64,000 bases of DNA from Sulfitobacter aestuariivivens (GCF_014763045.1 NZ_JACTAG010000002.1:1550001-1614000), one strand, 5' to 3'. Shown: positions 26,640 through 36,542, numbered from the stretch's first letter. The notes: generated by a model not told the origin, from the letters alone. Numbers and translations are program-made.

Positions 26640-27024
26640 GGGATGTTCGCGAACGGTGCTTGCCGTTCGCTAACTTAGAAGAGACCTAGGATCATGCAGC
26701 GGCCAAAACGAACTGCGAGCCCCTTTCGACCGATGCTGCAACTTGCATAGTGCGCAGCGAAGGGCAGAAAGCCGACGTAAGAAAATGACAGAACCGCGCG
26801 AAAATACCACTCAGCCATGGCTCAAAAATGCATCAAGAAGCCGGATACAGAGGAGTCTCGTTACACAAAATACAGTGAAAGGTGGATCTGCATCTGATGG
26901 AATTCGCCGCCCATCTTTTGCTGTTTGAAGGCAAAGACGGGCCTCTGGAGCCGACCCTTGGTCGGGATTACCACTTGCATCAACCTATCCGCCTGCAGGG
27001 GTAAGAAACCGCGTTGAACAATGC
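26640..27024. other. gene-poor stretch right of the recombinase remnant
   Basis: About 385 bases of mixed sequence. The only open frame of note runs 26897-27004 and reads MEFAAHLLLFEGKDGPLEP before stopping after 35 codons; I recognise no family. The sequence GCGCAGCGAAGGGCAGAAAG near 26753 is a type seen in Rhodobacteraceae intergenic DNA. Confidence 0.4.
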
Positions 27025-28110
27025 TCAGTCTAAAGTGAAACGTCTGAAGGCGTTGCTGCAGGGCGGACCATCCGAGCAGAGCATCACGCCCGAAGCCGCG
27101 TTCATCACAACGGCTGCGCGCGACTCGGCGGTCGACACACCCGGCTCCACATGGTTGCAGATGCCCACCGGATAGTTTGCGTGATCCGCAAGAATGGCTG
27201 TGATGGTATCGGCCGTCACGGGGCGCTGAGATTTCGACAACAGCTGAAACATGCGCCCGTCGCGCACATAGGTATGGGCAGAGGGAAGCGGTGTTTCGCG
27301 CGGTTTCAGATCGGTTGATTTCATATGGTTCGAGAAAGTATGTATCGGCTCATGGGCGTATCTGATCGCGTGACTGCCCGCGCTGCTTTCCACATCGACA
27401 ACGCCGTAGGGGGAGCCGACCGCGTAGTGAATACCGACAGTGCGGTGGTTAAGCACGATGGCCTCCACCGCTGAGCTGAGGCGCGTCTCGTTCAGGATCA
27501 ACCGCGCGATGATCGGGGCGGGAACGCCGGGACGTTGATCGTCCACACGCAGCGCGCTGGCGACAACGGAGATGCCAGCGGCGTTCATGCCGAACTGACA
27601 CAGAATACCGGCATGGCCGACAAAGAGCGCTGCGGGCGTCGTCTCAGTTGCAGCATTGCGGAAGAGAATTGGGGTCCAGATCGGTTCGATGTCGTAGGTT
27701 TGTGTCAGCAGCACGTCACCACCCGTGGCATCGCCCTGAACCACAGCACAGGTGCAACCGCCATTTGCCGTGTCCGGCCCCGCGTTTATGCGTGCACGGA
27801 CGTCAGGCCAGCGCAACCGACGTATTTCCGCAACGCAGTTCATTGCAAGGATCTGTTCAAACGCGATGCCGGAGGCCTCGGCGATGCCATGCATTTCCGC
27901 CAGCAAATCAGGGGCCGCCGCGTCGATGAAGGGCAGGTGCTGAGCGGCGTAGGCAAGAACCTCAGCCTCTGACAGCGCCACAAAAGGCGGCTCGTCCGCG
28001 CCGATCATGTCGAGAAAAGCCGCATAGAGCGCATGGATCTCGTCGCGCAACATAGCACCATGTTGCAGGCCGCGGTCTTTCGGCGCTCCACTCAGTTCAA
28101 TCAGTTTCAT
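27025..28110 (-). CDS. C45-type acyltransferase/amidohydrolase (penicillin-acyltransferase-like)
   Basis: A 361-residue Ntn-hydrolase-like protein. Features are the N-terminal RGLQHGAMLRDEI, NCVAEIRRLRW and the self-cleavage site NGG-C119-TCAVV, where members of family C45 cut before Cys to expose the nucleophile, followed by AGILCQFGMNAAGISVV. Relatives hydrolyse or transfer acyl groups on small amides. It has no signal peptide, so it acts in the cytosol. It is the last gene of the leftward catabolic cluster, beyond a strong terminator, so read-through or its own promoter must drive it. Substrate unknown. Confidence 0.75.
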   Translation of the reverse strand: MKLIELSGAPKDRGLQHGAMLRDEIHALYAAFLDMIGADEPPFVALSEAEVLAYAAQHLPFIDAAAPDLLAEMHGIAEASGIAFEQILAMNCVAEIRRLRWPDVRARINAGPDTANGGCTCAVVQGDATGGDVLLTQTYDIEPIWTPILFRNAATETTPAALFVGHAGILCQFGMNAAGISVVASALRVDDQRPGVPAPIIARLILNETRLSSAVEAIVLNHRTVGIHYAVGSPYGVVDVESSAGSHAIRYAHEPIHTFSNHMKSTDLKPRETPLPSAHTYVRDGRMFQLLSKSQRPVTADTITAILADHANYPVGICNHVEPGVSTAESRAAVVMNAASGVMLCSDGPPCSNAFRRFTLD

Positions 28111-28173
28111 GGTGGCGCATTCCTTGACCAGTAGATGTGACGCTCTGCAATTGCTTCCAGGTCAAAACAAAAT

Positions 28174-28206
28174 CAGGCGGGGCCACAGAGAGGAAGACCC
28201 CGCCTG
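28174..28206 (-). terminator. strong rho-independent terminator between SBP and C45 genes
   Basis: Perfect nine-base arms, CAGGCGGGG and CCCCGCCTG, around a 15-base loop; on the leftward transcript they are followed by ATTTTGTTTT. It lies seven bases past the SBP stop and would end or attenuate the upstream operon. Confidence 0.8.
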
Positions 28207-28212
28207 CGGATA

Positions 28213-29874
28213 TCAAGTCCAGTAAATAGCGTCTGGACGGATATCCAAGGCAATATGGTGTTCAGCGCCTTTCAGACCTTCGCGGGTGTGGTTGAACCGC
28301 GATAGCCAATAGGGCTGGATAGTGACGCCTTCGTCCTGGATCAGCCTCTCGCCACGGGCCATGATCTCGCGGCGTTTTTCGGTGTCGGCGGTGGACAGCG
28401 CCTCTGCCAGGATTGCGTCGAACTCATCATTGGCCCAGCCAAATTCGTTCCAGGCTTCGCCTCCTTTGTATGCAAGCGCCCAAATCTGGACGCCCAGGGG
28501 GCGAGGGTTCCAGTTGGTCGAACTGAAGGGATACTTTGTCCAGTCATTCCAGAACGTCGATCCTGGCAAGACCGTTCGTTTCACATTGAAGCCCGCGTCG
28601 CGCAACTGTGCCGCCACTGCGTCCGTAGTGTCTTTGCGCCAGGCGTCATCGATGGACATGATTTCCATCTCGAAGTCAGCCATGCCTGCCTCTTGCAGCA
28701 GTTCCAGCGCGCGTGCAGGATCGTGAATCGGGGCGCCGATATCTGCATATTCGGGATGCGCCGGACCAACATGGTGGTTTTCTGCAACCTGCCCGCGTCC
28801 GTCATAACCGAGTTCCAGCAAAACGCTGTTGTCCACGGCCATCGTGATTGCCTGCCGCACACGTTTGTCCGCATAGGGTTGGACCCCACCGACCTCCGCA
28901 AGTTGGTTGGGGCGTATGACGATGGTGCCCATGGTGACCACGTTATTTGTGACCCATCCGTCAAACGCGCCGATGATGTCGATGAAATCCCCTTCGACGG
29001 TATAGGTCACATCAATTTCGTCAGATTCTGCGGCTGATACCCAGGCGGCAGGTTCCGTCCCGTAATCAATATACTCGATGCGGTCCATCCAGGCACCGTT
29101 GCCTTCGTTCCACCATGTGTGTTCGGTGTTTTTGACAAGCGTCGCTTTGACTCCAACCTCGAAATCCTCTGGCAGATAGGGACCCGTTCCGATTGGATTG
29201 CTGAGCACTGTCTCCGGCGTGTAGGATTCCGGTACAATGGCGGCCGGGTAGTCGGTCATACCGGCGATCAGCGAGATATCTGCCTTTGGCAGGTTCAGCC
29301 GGATCGTGTGGTCGTCCACGATTTCGACAACATCCGACATCAGCTTTTCTGTTTCCGGATCAACAATCGTGGCAAAACGCCCTGCCATTGAGTTGCCTTC
29401 AACGCCCTTGTCACACCAGCGTTCGATGTTGCGGGCAACATCCGCCGCAGTGAAGTCGTCTCCGTTGTTCCACTTAACGCCCTTGCGCACATTCAAGGTG
29501 TAAACTGTCGCGTCATCGTTGACTTCCCAGCTTTCCAGAAGCTGCGGCTTCAGCGAGCCGTCGTTTTCGAAGGAAACGAGATACTCAAGCCACCCACGCG
29601 TCACGTTCGACATCTGAGTCCAGTCGTAGGTCCGCGTATCCTTCAGGCCCAGAACATCCATCTGTATCCGGACGGTTCCGCCCGGTTTTGCGTCCGCTGC
29701 GGCATGTGCCGGGGTCGGCAGACCCATAAGCGCGTAGGCCGTTGCCGTCGATGCGCCAAATGTTGTCGCCAGGGCCAGGAATTCTCTCCGGCTCACGTCA
29801 TCCTCTCGGGTTTTTTTCGCCTGGTTGATGATCGAAAGCGGTAGTTTCTTACCGGTTCTCGTCAAATACGTCAT
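28213..29874 (-). CDS. ABC transporter family 5 substrate-binding protein, Tat-type signal
   Basis: A 553-residue extracellular solute-binding protein of the DppA/OppA family. The N-terminus carries a twin-arginine motif ([11 protein letters not shown] at 29-30) and a hydrophobic stretch ending TPAHA. Internal segments [46 protein letters not shown] and [13 protein letters not shown] are typical. It should bind a peptide or amine-containing solute in the periplasm. No permease or ATPase genes are present, so it must use a transporter encoded elsewhere. Its start overlaps the DapA-like gene by four bases. Confidence 0.85.
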   Translation of the reverse strand: MTYLTRTGKKLPLSIINQAKKTREDDVSRREFLALATTFGASTATAYALMGLPTPAHAAADAKPGGTVRIQMDVLGLKDTRTYDWTQMSNVTRGWLEYLVSFENDGSLKPQLLESWEVNDDATVYTLNVRKGVKWNNGDDFTAADVARNIERWCDKGVEGNSMAGRFATIVDPETEKLMSDVVEIVDDHTIRLNLPKADISLIAGMTDYPAAIVPESYTPETVLSNPIGTGPYLPEDFEVGVKATLVKNTEHTWWNEGNGAWMDRIEYIDYGTEPAAWVSAAESDEIDVTYTVEGDFIDIIGAFDGWVTNNVVTMGTIVIRPNQLAEVGGVQPYADKRVRQAITMAVDNSVLLELGYDGRGQVAENHHVGPAHPEYADIGAPIHDPARALELLQEAGMADFEMEIMSIDDAWRKDTTDAVAAQLRDAGFNVKRTVLPGSTFWNDWTKYPFSSTNWNPRPLGVQIWALAYKGGEAWNEFGWANDEFDAILAEALSTADTEKRREIMARGERLIQDEGVTIQPYWLSRFNHTREGLKGAEHHIALDIRPDAIYWT

Positions 29875-30866
29875 TGTAGTTCCTCTCTGTTGAATGATGT
29901 GGTTTGGGCACGCTCCGCCAGCGGAGCGACAAGCTGCACATCGAAGCCAATCGCGTCACAGCGTTGCTCCAACCGCGCAAGCAGCCTGTCGACGCGAGAC
30001 CGGTCATCCGGTGTCAGCGCCGCGCCGGGTGCGCGTAGTGTAGGCGTCGGCAGGACGCCGCGGCGGTGCAGGATGTACTTGCGCACAGCCAGCCCCGTGG
30101 TCAGTGACATCTCCATCCGCACAAGCGGCGCGAAAGCGTCGAAGACGTCGTACATCCGTTCATGCGCGTCTTGGGCTGCCAGATCGCAAACCGCGCGCAG
30201 CATTTCGGGAAAGGAAAACCCGGTCATCGCCCCGTCACTGCCGCACATCAGGTCTTCGGGCAGATAGAGCGCGCCAAACCCGCTGAGGATCGACAGCCGC
30301 CGGATCTCACCCTTGTCGGCGCGGGCGCGCAGATGGGTGATCTTGGACCAGCTGGGCCAGTCCTCCAGCTTCAGCATCATCAGGTTTTCGCAGGTCTCGC
30401 CCACCACCTTAAGTGTCTCACTCGGTAGATGAACGCCTGTTGCGACTGGAAAATCCTGCAAAACAAAGGGAATGTCGCCAAGGCCCTGACCCACTTGGGT
30501 AAAATAGGACACTCCATCGGCATCCGTCTTGAGCGTTGCGGGGGCGTTTACCATCACGCCATGCGCACCCAGATCAACAAGCGCCTTTGAGGCCTCGCAG
30601 AACGGGGCGACCCCCATCGCCCCCAGCCCCACGAGCACGGTCATATGGCCCGCGTAGCGGACCGCCTCGGTCAGCAGCGCGCGGGTCTCGCCCGATGACA
30701 TCTTGGGGGCTTCACCCATGACCCCCAGCAGCGTGACCCCATCGCAACCCGCATCGCGGTAGAACGCCATCATCGGGCCAAGCGCATCAAGGTCGAGCCG
30801 CCCTTGAGTGTCAAAGGGGGTCGCCATGATGGTGAAGACGCCTGATGTGGTCTCGCTCAACCTCAT
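29871..30866 (-). CDS. DapA-family lyase/synthase (dihydrodipicolinate synthase-like)
   Basis: A 331-residue TIM-barrel protein of the class I aldolase DapA/NAL family: [15 protein letters not shown], the Schiff-base lysine K166 in [10 protein letters not shown] and [18 protein letters not shown]. The catalytic tyrosine region reads VLQDFP rather than YNVP, so the proton relay of true dihydrodipicolinate synthase is missing. It is probably a catabolic aldolase or dehydratase, not the lysine enzyme. It overlaps both neighbours by four bases, which indicates one operon with the flavoprotein and the SBP. Confidence 0.75.
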   Translation of the reverse strand: MRLSETTSGVFTIMATPFDTQGRLDLDALGPMMAFYRDAGCDGVTLLGVMGEAPKMSSGETRALLTEAVRYAGHMTVLVGLGAMGVAPFCEASKALVDLGAHGVMVNAPATLKTDADGVSYFTQVGQGLGDIPFVLQDFPVATGVHLPSETLKVVGETCENLMMLKLEDWPSWSKITHLRARADKGEIRRLSILSGFGALYLPEDLMCGSDGAMTGFSFPEMLRAVCDLAAQDAHERMYDVFDAFAPLVRMEMSLTTGLAVRKYILHRRGVLPTPTLRAPGAALTPDDRSRVDRLLARLEQRCDAIGFDVQLVAPLAERAQTTSFNREELQ

Positions 30867-33286
30867 GCGCGCATCCTGGTGCCATTAGGGTCGTACAAAG
30901 GGCGCGCTTGCAGATGCGCGGTGTGCCGTTCGCCCAGCAGATCAATCTCGAAGGGCTGTGTGGCATCGCCGTCAGGGCGCACATAGCCCAAAGCCACACT
31001 TTTTCCGGTGGCATGGCCGAACCCGGCGGAGGTGACGTAGCCTACGTATTCACCGCCCTGATAGATCGCCTCGCCACCAAAACAGTCGCGCCTGTGCGCT
31101 TCCATGGTGAACTGGGCAAACCGTTGATTGACAGGTTTCTCTGCGCTTTGAACGTAGGCATCACGCCCCACAAAGTCGCCTTTTTGCGGGTAAATGAAAC
31201 GCGCCAACCCGCATTCCTGTGGCGTAACGTCGGCCGAGAAGTCCGGACCCCAGGAGCCAAACCCTTTCTCCAGCCGCATCGACCCCATTGCGCGGCCTCC
31301 GGCAAGCTTGAGATCGAAATCAGCGCCGACCGACAGGATGAAATCAAGCATCTGTGCATGGCTGTCGCGCGGGCAATAGAGCTCATACCCCAGCTCACCC
31401 GTGAACGAGACCCGCGCGGCAAGTACGTCGGGAACCCCGTCGATGGACAGTTCGCGCGCGGACAGAAACGGATAGGACGCCCCATCGACCGGTGCATTTG
31501 TCAGCCTCCGCATAAGGTCGCGCGCGCGCGGCCCGGCGATATGCGCCCCGCCCATCTCAAGCGAGCGGTTGGTCAGTTGCACGTCCCGGTCTTTCGGCAG
31601 TTGTTCGTCGAACCAGCGCATGTGGCTGGCTTGCATGACGCCCGAGCCAAAGAGGAAAAGCCGGGTCTCGCTCAAACGTGCAACAGTGAAATCGCCCAAT
31701 AACCGGCCCTTAGGGCTCAGCATCGGGCTAAGTGACATGCGCCCATCGTCCGCTGGCACGCGCCCGGCCAGCAGGGTGTTCAGCCAATCGGCTGCGTCGC
31801 GCCCGGTGACCTCGTATTTGGCAAAGGCGGAGACGTCGATCAGCCCGACATTGCCACGCACCGCCCTGACTTCATCTCCTACGGCTTCAAACCAGTTGCC
31901 GCGCTCAAAGTCATAGTGATCCTGTGCTGCCGCGCCCTCCGGCGCGTACCACAAAGGATGCTCCATCCCGTAAACCGCGCCATGCACCGCGCCGCGCGCA
32001 GACAGCGTGTCATAGACCGCCGAGGTCACTTTTCTCCGCGCCACGTCGACCTCTTCATGCGGGTAATAGACCTTCTGGCGGTGCTCATACCCATAGCGCA
32101 CGCGCGCGGCAGTGTAGTCCGCATCGGCCCAGTCTCCGAACCGTGCGACATCCCAGAAATGAACATCCATCGATGGTTCTCCATCGACGATCCACTCTGC
32201 CAGAATACGCCCGATCCCACCGCCTTGGTTGAAGCCGGACATCACCCCATTGGCACAAAAGTAGTTGCGCGCGCCCGGATGCGGGCCGACTAGCGGGGCA
32301 AGGTCGGGCGTGAGGATCATCGGCCCGTTGACCACCCGTTTGATCCCGGCCTCTGCCATCGCCGGGATGGCGCGCATGACATGGTCCATCGCTTTTTCGG
32401 CGCGCGACAAATCATCGGGCAAAAGCTCATGGCCAAAGTCGAGCGGCGTGCCCGCCTCAGACCAAAGCGTGCAGGCGTCTTCGTAGATACCCAAAAGCAG
32501 CCCTTGCCCTTCTTGCCGCAGGTAATACCCGCCGCCGGGTTCCGAGACATGCGCGATCTCGCGTGGCAGGGCTGCCAGCGCAGGCATCGGTTCGGTGACA
32601 AAGTAGTGATGTTCCACCGGCATCAGCGGCAGGCTAAGACCGGCCAGTGCCGCCACCTCACGCCCCCAAAGCCCAGCAGCGTTGATCAGCACGTCCGCGT
32701 GGATCACCCCCTTTGGCGTCACAACCTCCCAACCGCCGTCTGCCAAGGGTCGGGTCGCTTCAACAGGCATGAAACGCCGCACCTCTGCGCCCATTTTGCG
32801 CGCGGCCTTGGCGTAGGCGTGGGTCACGCTCGCCGGGTCACAGTAGCCCTTGAGCGGCTCATAAAGGATGCTGTCGATCCCATCCGTGTCGAGCACCGGC
32901 ACCATCTCGCGGGCGTCCTGCGCCGTGATGAACCGGGTTTCAACGCCCGAGCGCCGCGCCTGGCTGTCCATCCGGCGCAGCTGATAGGTCTGGTCCTGCC
33001 CGCGCGACAGATAAAGCCCGCCGACGATATGCACGCCGCAAGACTGGCCGCTGAACTCTTCGAGTTCGGCATAGTGTTCAATGGTTTGTTTCTGCAGTGT
33101 CGCCGCATTCGACGGCATGGTGAGCGCAGCGAGGTTGCCCGCCGCATGCCAGCTTGATCCGGCAGTCAACTCCTGCCGTTCCAGCAGCACCGCGTCCGTC
33201 AGCCCGCGCCGCGCGAGGTGGTAAAGGGCGGCACAGCCGACGACACCGCCACCGATGATCACCACATGACGGGTTTCAACGGCCAT
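30863..33286 (-). CDS. dimethylglycine/sarcosine dehydrogenase-like flavoprotein with GcvT domain
   Basis: An 807-residue two-domain enzyme. Residues 1-400 are a DAO-type FAD domain (IIGGGVVGCAALYHL; His47 in SSWHAAGN sits where DMGDH links FAD covalently). Residues 420-807 are a glycine-cleavage-T-like domain (GLIDVSAFAKYEVTG, LGYELYCPRDSHAQ, RLEKGFGSWG) that in DMGDH passes the released one-carbon unit to tetrahydrofolate. It should oxidatively demethylate a methylated amine in the cytosol. It lies three bases after the MttB gene and overlaps the DapA-like gene by four. Confidence 0.88.
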   Translation of the reverse strand: MAVETRHVVIIGGGVVGCAALYHLARRGLTDAVLLERQELTAGSSWHAAGNLAALTMPSNAATLQKQTIEHYAELEEFSGQSCGVHIVGGLYLSRGQDQTYQLRRMDSQARRSGVETRFITAQDAREMVPVLDTDGIDSILYEPLKGYCDPASVTHAYAKAARKMGAEVRRFMPVEATRPLADGGWEVVTPKGVIHADVLINAAGLWGREVAALAGLSLPLMPVEHHYFVTEPMPALAALPREIAHVSEPGGGYYLRQEGQGLLLGIYEDACTLWSEAGTPLDFGHELLPDDLSRAEKAMDHVMRAIPAMAEAGIKRVVNGPMILTPDLAPLVGPHPGARNYFCANGVMSGFNQGGGIGRILAEWIVDGEPSMDVHFWDVARFGDWADADYTAARVRYGYEHRQKVYYPHEEVDVARRKVTSAVYDTLSARGAVHGAVYGMEHPLWYAPEGAAAQDHYDFERGNWFEAVGDEVRAVRGNVGLIDVSAFAKYEVTGRDAADWLNTLLAGRVPADDGRMSLSPMLSPKGRLLGDFTVARLSETRLFLFGSGVMQASHMRWFDEQLPKDRDVQLTNRSLEMGGAHIAGPRARDLMRRLTNAPVDGASYPFLSARELSIDGVPDVLAARVSFTGELGYELYCPRDSHAQMLDFILSVGADFDLKLAGGRAMGSMRLEKGFGSWGPDFSADVTPQECGLARFIYPQKGDFVGRDAYVQSAEKPVNQRFAQFTMEAHRRDCFGGEAIYQGGEYVGYVTSAGFGHATGKSVALGYVRPDGDATQPFEIDLLGERHTAHLQARPLYDPNGTRMRA

Positions 33287-33289
33287 CGC

Positions 33290-34831
33290 TCAAACCTCCG
33301 TGCCAAAGGCACCGGGCCGCATTGCGGCCTCGGGCAGGAAGATGTCGAACTGTCGCCTGATCTCGCGATCAACTTCAGGCGGGATCGTCTGGGGATAATG
33401 GCTCTCCAATATCTCACGCGCAGCGGATCGGGCGCGTTCACGTTGGTCCTGCGCGCCCGCATCCTGCCAATCATCCCGGTTTCTGCGGTCGGCAAGGGGG
33501 GGATAGAAGTATTCCGAATTCATCAGCTTCAGCGTCTGCGGCTGGGCCAGAAAATGCCCCTCTCCCCGGCAAACGGTGTCGATCACGGCCAGCGATAGCG
33601 TCTCTGGCGTGACCTCGATCCCGCGGACGAGACGCATGACAGCGCCGTTGATGTCATTGTCGATCGGGTATTGCTCAAAGGCGACGGTCATCAGGCTTTC
33701 CAGAAATCCGGCGGAATGATGCACGTAATTCGCCCCACTCAATGCCACGGCGGTCGTGGTCATGCCCTTTTCATACCCCGCTTGCGCATCAGGCAGTTTG
33801 GAATCCGAAATGCCCGCAGAATTATAGAGCGGTAACTCCAGATGCTGCGCGATCTGCGCAATCGCGGCGTTCATCAAGGCAAACTCCGCCGAGCCGCCGG
33901 TAAAGGCACCTGACCGCAGATCGGCCTGGCTGGGTACGCAGCCGATCAAGGTCGGGTGGCCCGGATTCTTGAGATTGACATAGACCATGCCGGAAAACTG
34001 TTCGGCGAGGATTTGCGCCAGCGTGCCTGCAAGGGCCGCGGGGGAGGTCGCGCCCGCCTGTGGAGCGGACGACAGGGCCACAGGCAGGCCATGGGCGATG
34101 ACCTCATCCAGGATTTCCACGGATTCCATCGCAAAGCGCAGCGGGCTGACGGTGAAGCTGAGCGCGAAAGACAAGATTGGGCGACGCGCAAATGCCTCCA
34201 CTCCCCCCGCGATCAGATCGCCCAGCGCGCGGATTTTCCAGACCTGATCGGCCCGATACTCGTTTGCCATGACGTGCTTGGTGGTGCCTGCCAGGCAGGC
34301 GTAGAAAGAGTTCACTCCGATGTCCGCTGTCTCCAGATCGCGCGGCACCACGGGGCGCATGTAGAAATGGATGTTATCCAGCCGGTCGCAGAGCCTGCCG
34401 ATATCGTAATTGTCCCGCAGCGTCGTTTCGCGGACCCGCCCCTCCAGATCGAGGATGTTGACCGCCGATCCACCCGTCCCGAGGTAGACCCGCGCACCGC
34501 CAATATTGAGATCATGCTTTGCCTCCAGCCCCGCCAGTAGAACCTCTTTGCAGGCGACCTTGCGCATCCTGTCGATCAAGGCGGCAGGAATGCGCACACG
34601 CTCTGTCTCAGTGTCGAGCGGGCAACCGGCGTTCAGGAAGACATCCCGGATCGGACCCGCATCCACCTGCACGCCAGTACGCCCAAGGACTTCGTAGGCG
34701 GCGTCGATGATCTGACCCACCGCATCCGCTGACAGGGGCCGGAACGCCGTGCTGGTGGCGCCGGGCGGCACCGACTGCGAGGCGCTGCTGTCAGCGGCCA
34801 GTTCGAGTTTGCGCGCACGGGTACGTCGCAT
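33290..34831 (-). CDS. MttB/MtgB-family (trimethylamine methyltransferase superfamily) protein
   Basis: A 513-residue TIM-barrel methyltransferase-superfamily protein: LSADAVGQIIDAAYEVLGRT near the N-terminus, IGGARVYLGTGGSAVNILD, VPRDLETADIGVNSFYACLAG and NSAGISDSKLPDAQAGYEKG. It has no in-frame TAG, so it belongs to the non-pyrrolysine branch, which includes glycine betaine methyltransferases. Such enzymes normally need a corrinoid protein, and none is encoded nearby. ATG at 34831 has AAAGG seven bases upstream. It is first in the leftward operon and divergent from the GlxA-type regulator. Confidence 0.85.
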   Translation of the reverse strand: MRRTRARKLELAADSSASQSVPPGATSTAFRPLSADAVGQIIDAAYEVLGRTGVQVDAGPIRDVFLNAGCPLDTETERVRIPAALIDRMRKVACKEVLLAGLEAKHDLNIGGARVYLGTGGSAVNILDLEGRVRETTLRDNYDIGRLCDRLDNIHFYMRPVVPRDLETADIGVNSFYACLAGTTKHVMANEYRADQVWKIRALGDLIAGGVEAFARRPILSFALSFTVSPLRFAMESVEILDEVIAHGLPVALSSAPQAGATSPAALAGTLAQILAEQFSGMVYVNLKNPGHPTLIGCVPSQADLRSGAFTGGSAEFALMNAAIAQIAQHLELPLYNSAGISDSKLPDAQAGYEKGMTTTAVALSGANYVHHSAGFLESLMTVAFEQYPIDNDINGAVMRLVRGIEVTPETLSLAVIDTVCRGEGHFLAQPQTLKLMNSEYFYPPLADRRNRDDWQDAGAQDQRERARSAAREILESHYPQTIPPEVDREIRRQFDIFLPEAAMRPGAFGTEV

Positions 34832-34944
34832 GAAGCAGCCTTTCAGGTGTTGCAGTCTCCCGATTATAGGGTGTTGTAGCGCGGTCGAAGCGGCGGGATC
34901 GGACAAAGACTGTGCGAAATCGGACGTATGAACTGCAGATTCTG

Positions 34945-34960
34945 CACAATTTCAATTGTG
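34945..34960. promoter_or_regulatory. palindrome in MttB-regulator divergent gap
   Basis: CACAATT-TC-AATTGTG, perfect seven-base arms, 31 bases upstream of the regulator start. A CTGCA-N4-CTGCA direct repeat (from 34934) abuts it. AraC-type regulators favour direct repeats, so which element binds the neighbouring regulator is open. Confidence 0.5.
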
Positions 34961-34990
34961 AGCTGAGGCGCGTTGCGCCACGCTTTGCCC

Positions 34991-35968
34991 ATGAGCAAAA
35001 GAATCGGATTTTTCGTGCCACCGCAGGTCTCTCTGCTGGGGCTGGATTGCGCGCTGGACACGTTGCGGGTGGCGAACCGCGTGCGCGGCGATGATTTCTA
35101 CCGCTGGTGCACAATCGGGGAAGCGGACCACGCGGTGCAAACCTCAAACGACCTGCGGCTGGCGCTCGATTACACCATGCACGAAAGCCTGCCGGAGCTT
35201 GATATGCTCTTTGTCTGTGGGTCCATTGATCCCGCGGAGCCGAAGTCCGCGCGCACGGTGCCTTGGTTGCGGTATATGTCGCGGCGTGTGCCAACCTTGG
35301 GCGGTATCACATCCGGCGCTTTCCTTTTGGCCCGAGCGGGACTGTTGGATGGCTACACTTGTACTGTACACTGGGAAAACGCAGACCTGTTTCGGCAAGA
35401 GTTTCCAGATATCCGCGTGTCAGACGCGGTCTTTGTGATCGACCGCGACCGGATGACAAGCGCGGGGGGGCTTTTGACCATCGACCTCTTCCTGCAGGTA
35501 ATTTCCGCCGATTGCGGCGCGGCAATGACACTATCGGTGCTCAGCGTCTTTCAGAAAGATCGGATGCGCGGGCCTTCCGATCCGCAGACATGGTCATTGG
35601 CGCGCGGTTCCAAATTGCACCCTAGGCAGATCTTAAAGGCCGTGAATCTTATGGAGCAAAACATTGAAACGCCACTGAAGATGGAAGAGATCGCGCGCGG
35701 CACAGGGGTGTCGTCAAGGCACCTCAACCGCTTGTTCAAGCAGCACTTTGACCAAACATCCTCCGAGTACTATCGCGACCTGCGTCTGTCGCGGGCGCAG
35801 CGATTGCTGCGGACCACGTCGCTGTCGGTCTTGGAGGTCGCCAACGCCTGCGGCTTTGCTGCCCAATCGTCTTTTGCTCGCCAATTTTCGCAGACCTTTG
35901 GCCACGTACCCTCGGCGAACCGGCGGCAACACGGTCTAAGTTGCCAGCCGAGATCAGAGGATGAGTGA
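34991..35968 (+). CDS. GlxA family AraC-type transcriptional regulator
   Basis: A 325-residue regulator with an N-terminal DJ-1/PfpI-like sensory domain (RIGFFVPPQVSLLGLDCALD; LGGITSGAFLLARAGLLDG, where the usual elbow cysteine is replaced) and a C-terminal AraC pair of helix-turn-helices (MEEIARGTGVSSRHLNRLF, LEVANACGFAAQSSFARQF). GbdR, CdhR and ArgR-like members of this class respond to betaine, carnitine or arginine. The divergent position makes it the likely activator of the MttB operon. ATG at 34991 gives the family N-terminus. Confidence 0.88.
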   Translation: MSKRIGFFVPPQVSLLGLDCALDTLRVANRVRGDDFYRWCTIGEADHAVQTSNDLRLALDYTMHESLPELDMLFVCGSIDPAEPKSARTVPWLRYMSRRVPTLGGITSGAFLLARAGLLDGYTCTVHWENADLFRQEFPDIRVSDAVFVIDRDRMTSAGGLLTIDLFLQVISADCGAAMTLSVLSVFQKDRMRGPSDPQTWSLARGSKLHPRQILKAVNLMEQNIETPLKMEEIARGTGVSSRHLNRLFKQHFDQTSSEYYRDLRLSRAQRLLRTTSLSVLEVANACGFAAQSSFARQFSQTFGHVPSANRRQHGLSCQPRSEDE

Positions 35969-36542
35969 CGTGGCGCAAGGACGCCCCAAACAGCAAATCG
36001 CAAGCAGCTATCGTCACACCAACAGGCTGCCCACAACACTCCGTCAGATCTGCTAAATCGATCAGAATATGGCAACTTTTTTTGAATGCAGCGTGCGTGT
36101 TTTTGCGACTGCCAAGAAAACCCAATTCCTGTAATTGGTCTTTCTCACGGCTGACACAATGGGCGAGCAGCGATCATTCGGCTCCAAGTACGCCACGACA
36201 ACAAAGTCCCGCGACCCGATTGTTCGAACCCTGTGCGGCGAAAGGGTGGATTGGAATGCCTCATTTTTGACCCTCTCAATGGCCGCTCCGGTGAAATCCG
36301 CTGCGCTGCAAAATGCGTGCCGCTGCACGTGCGGGGAAATGCTGCTTGAGCAATAGCCGCACTTGCACAAGTCCGGTCTGTCCGCAAAACAGACCTGAGC
36401 GCGGTGCGCAGCGAGCAACTGGAATGAGCCCAGGCCTACGGGATGCTGCACGGGGAACGCATGTCAGTTATTGATCATTCGGTGACGAGCGAAGTTTTTT
36501 CATGTAGTGCCAATCAGCAAACAAGACCGAAAGACGTAGTTC
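35969..36542. other. gene-free accessory stretch
   Basis: About 570 bases lacking any supported gene, with visibly more A/T than the neighbours from about 36050. No transposase, tRNA or long repeat is recognisable. It separates the amine operon from a lone SnoaL-like gene. Confidence 0.5.

Noticed and set aside
26897..27004. Short frame of 35 codons near the integrase remnant
   Set aside because: Reads smoothly but matches no family I know and has no ribosome site; left as part of the debris.
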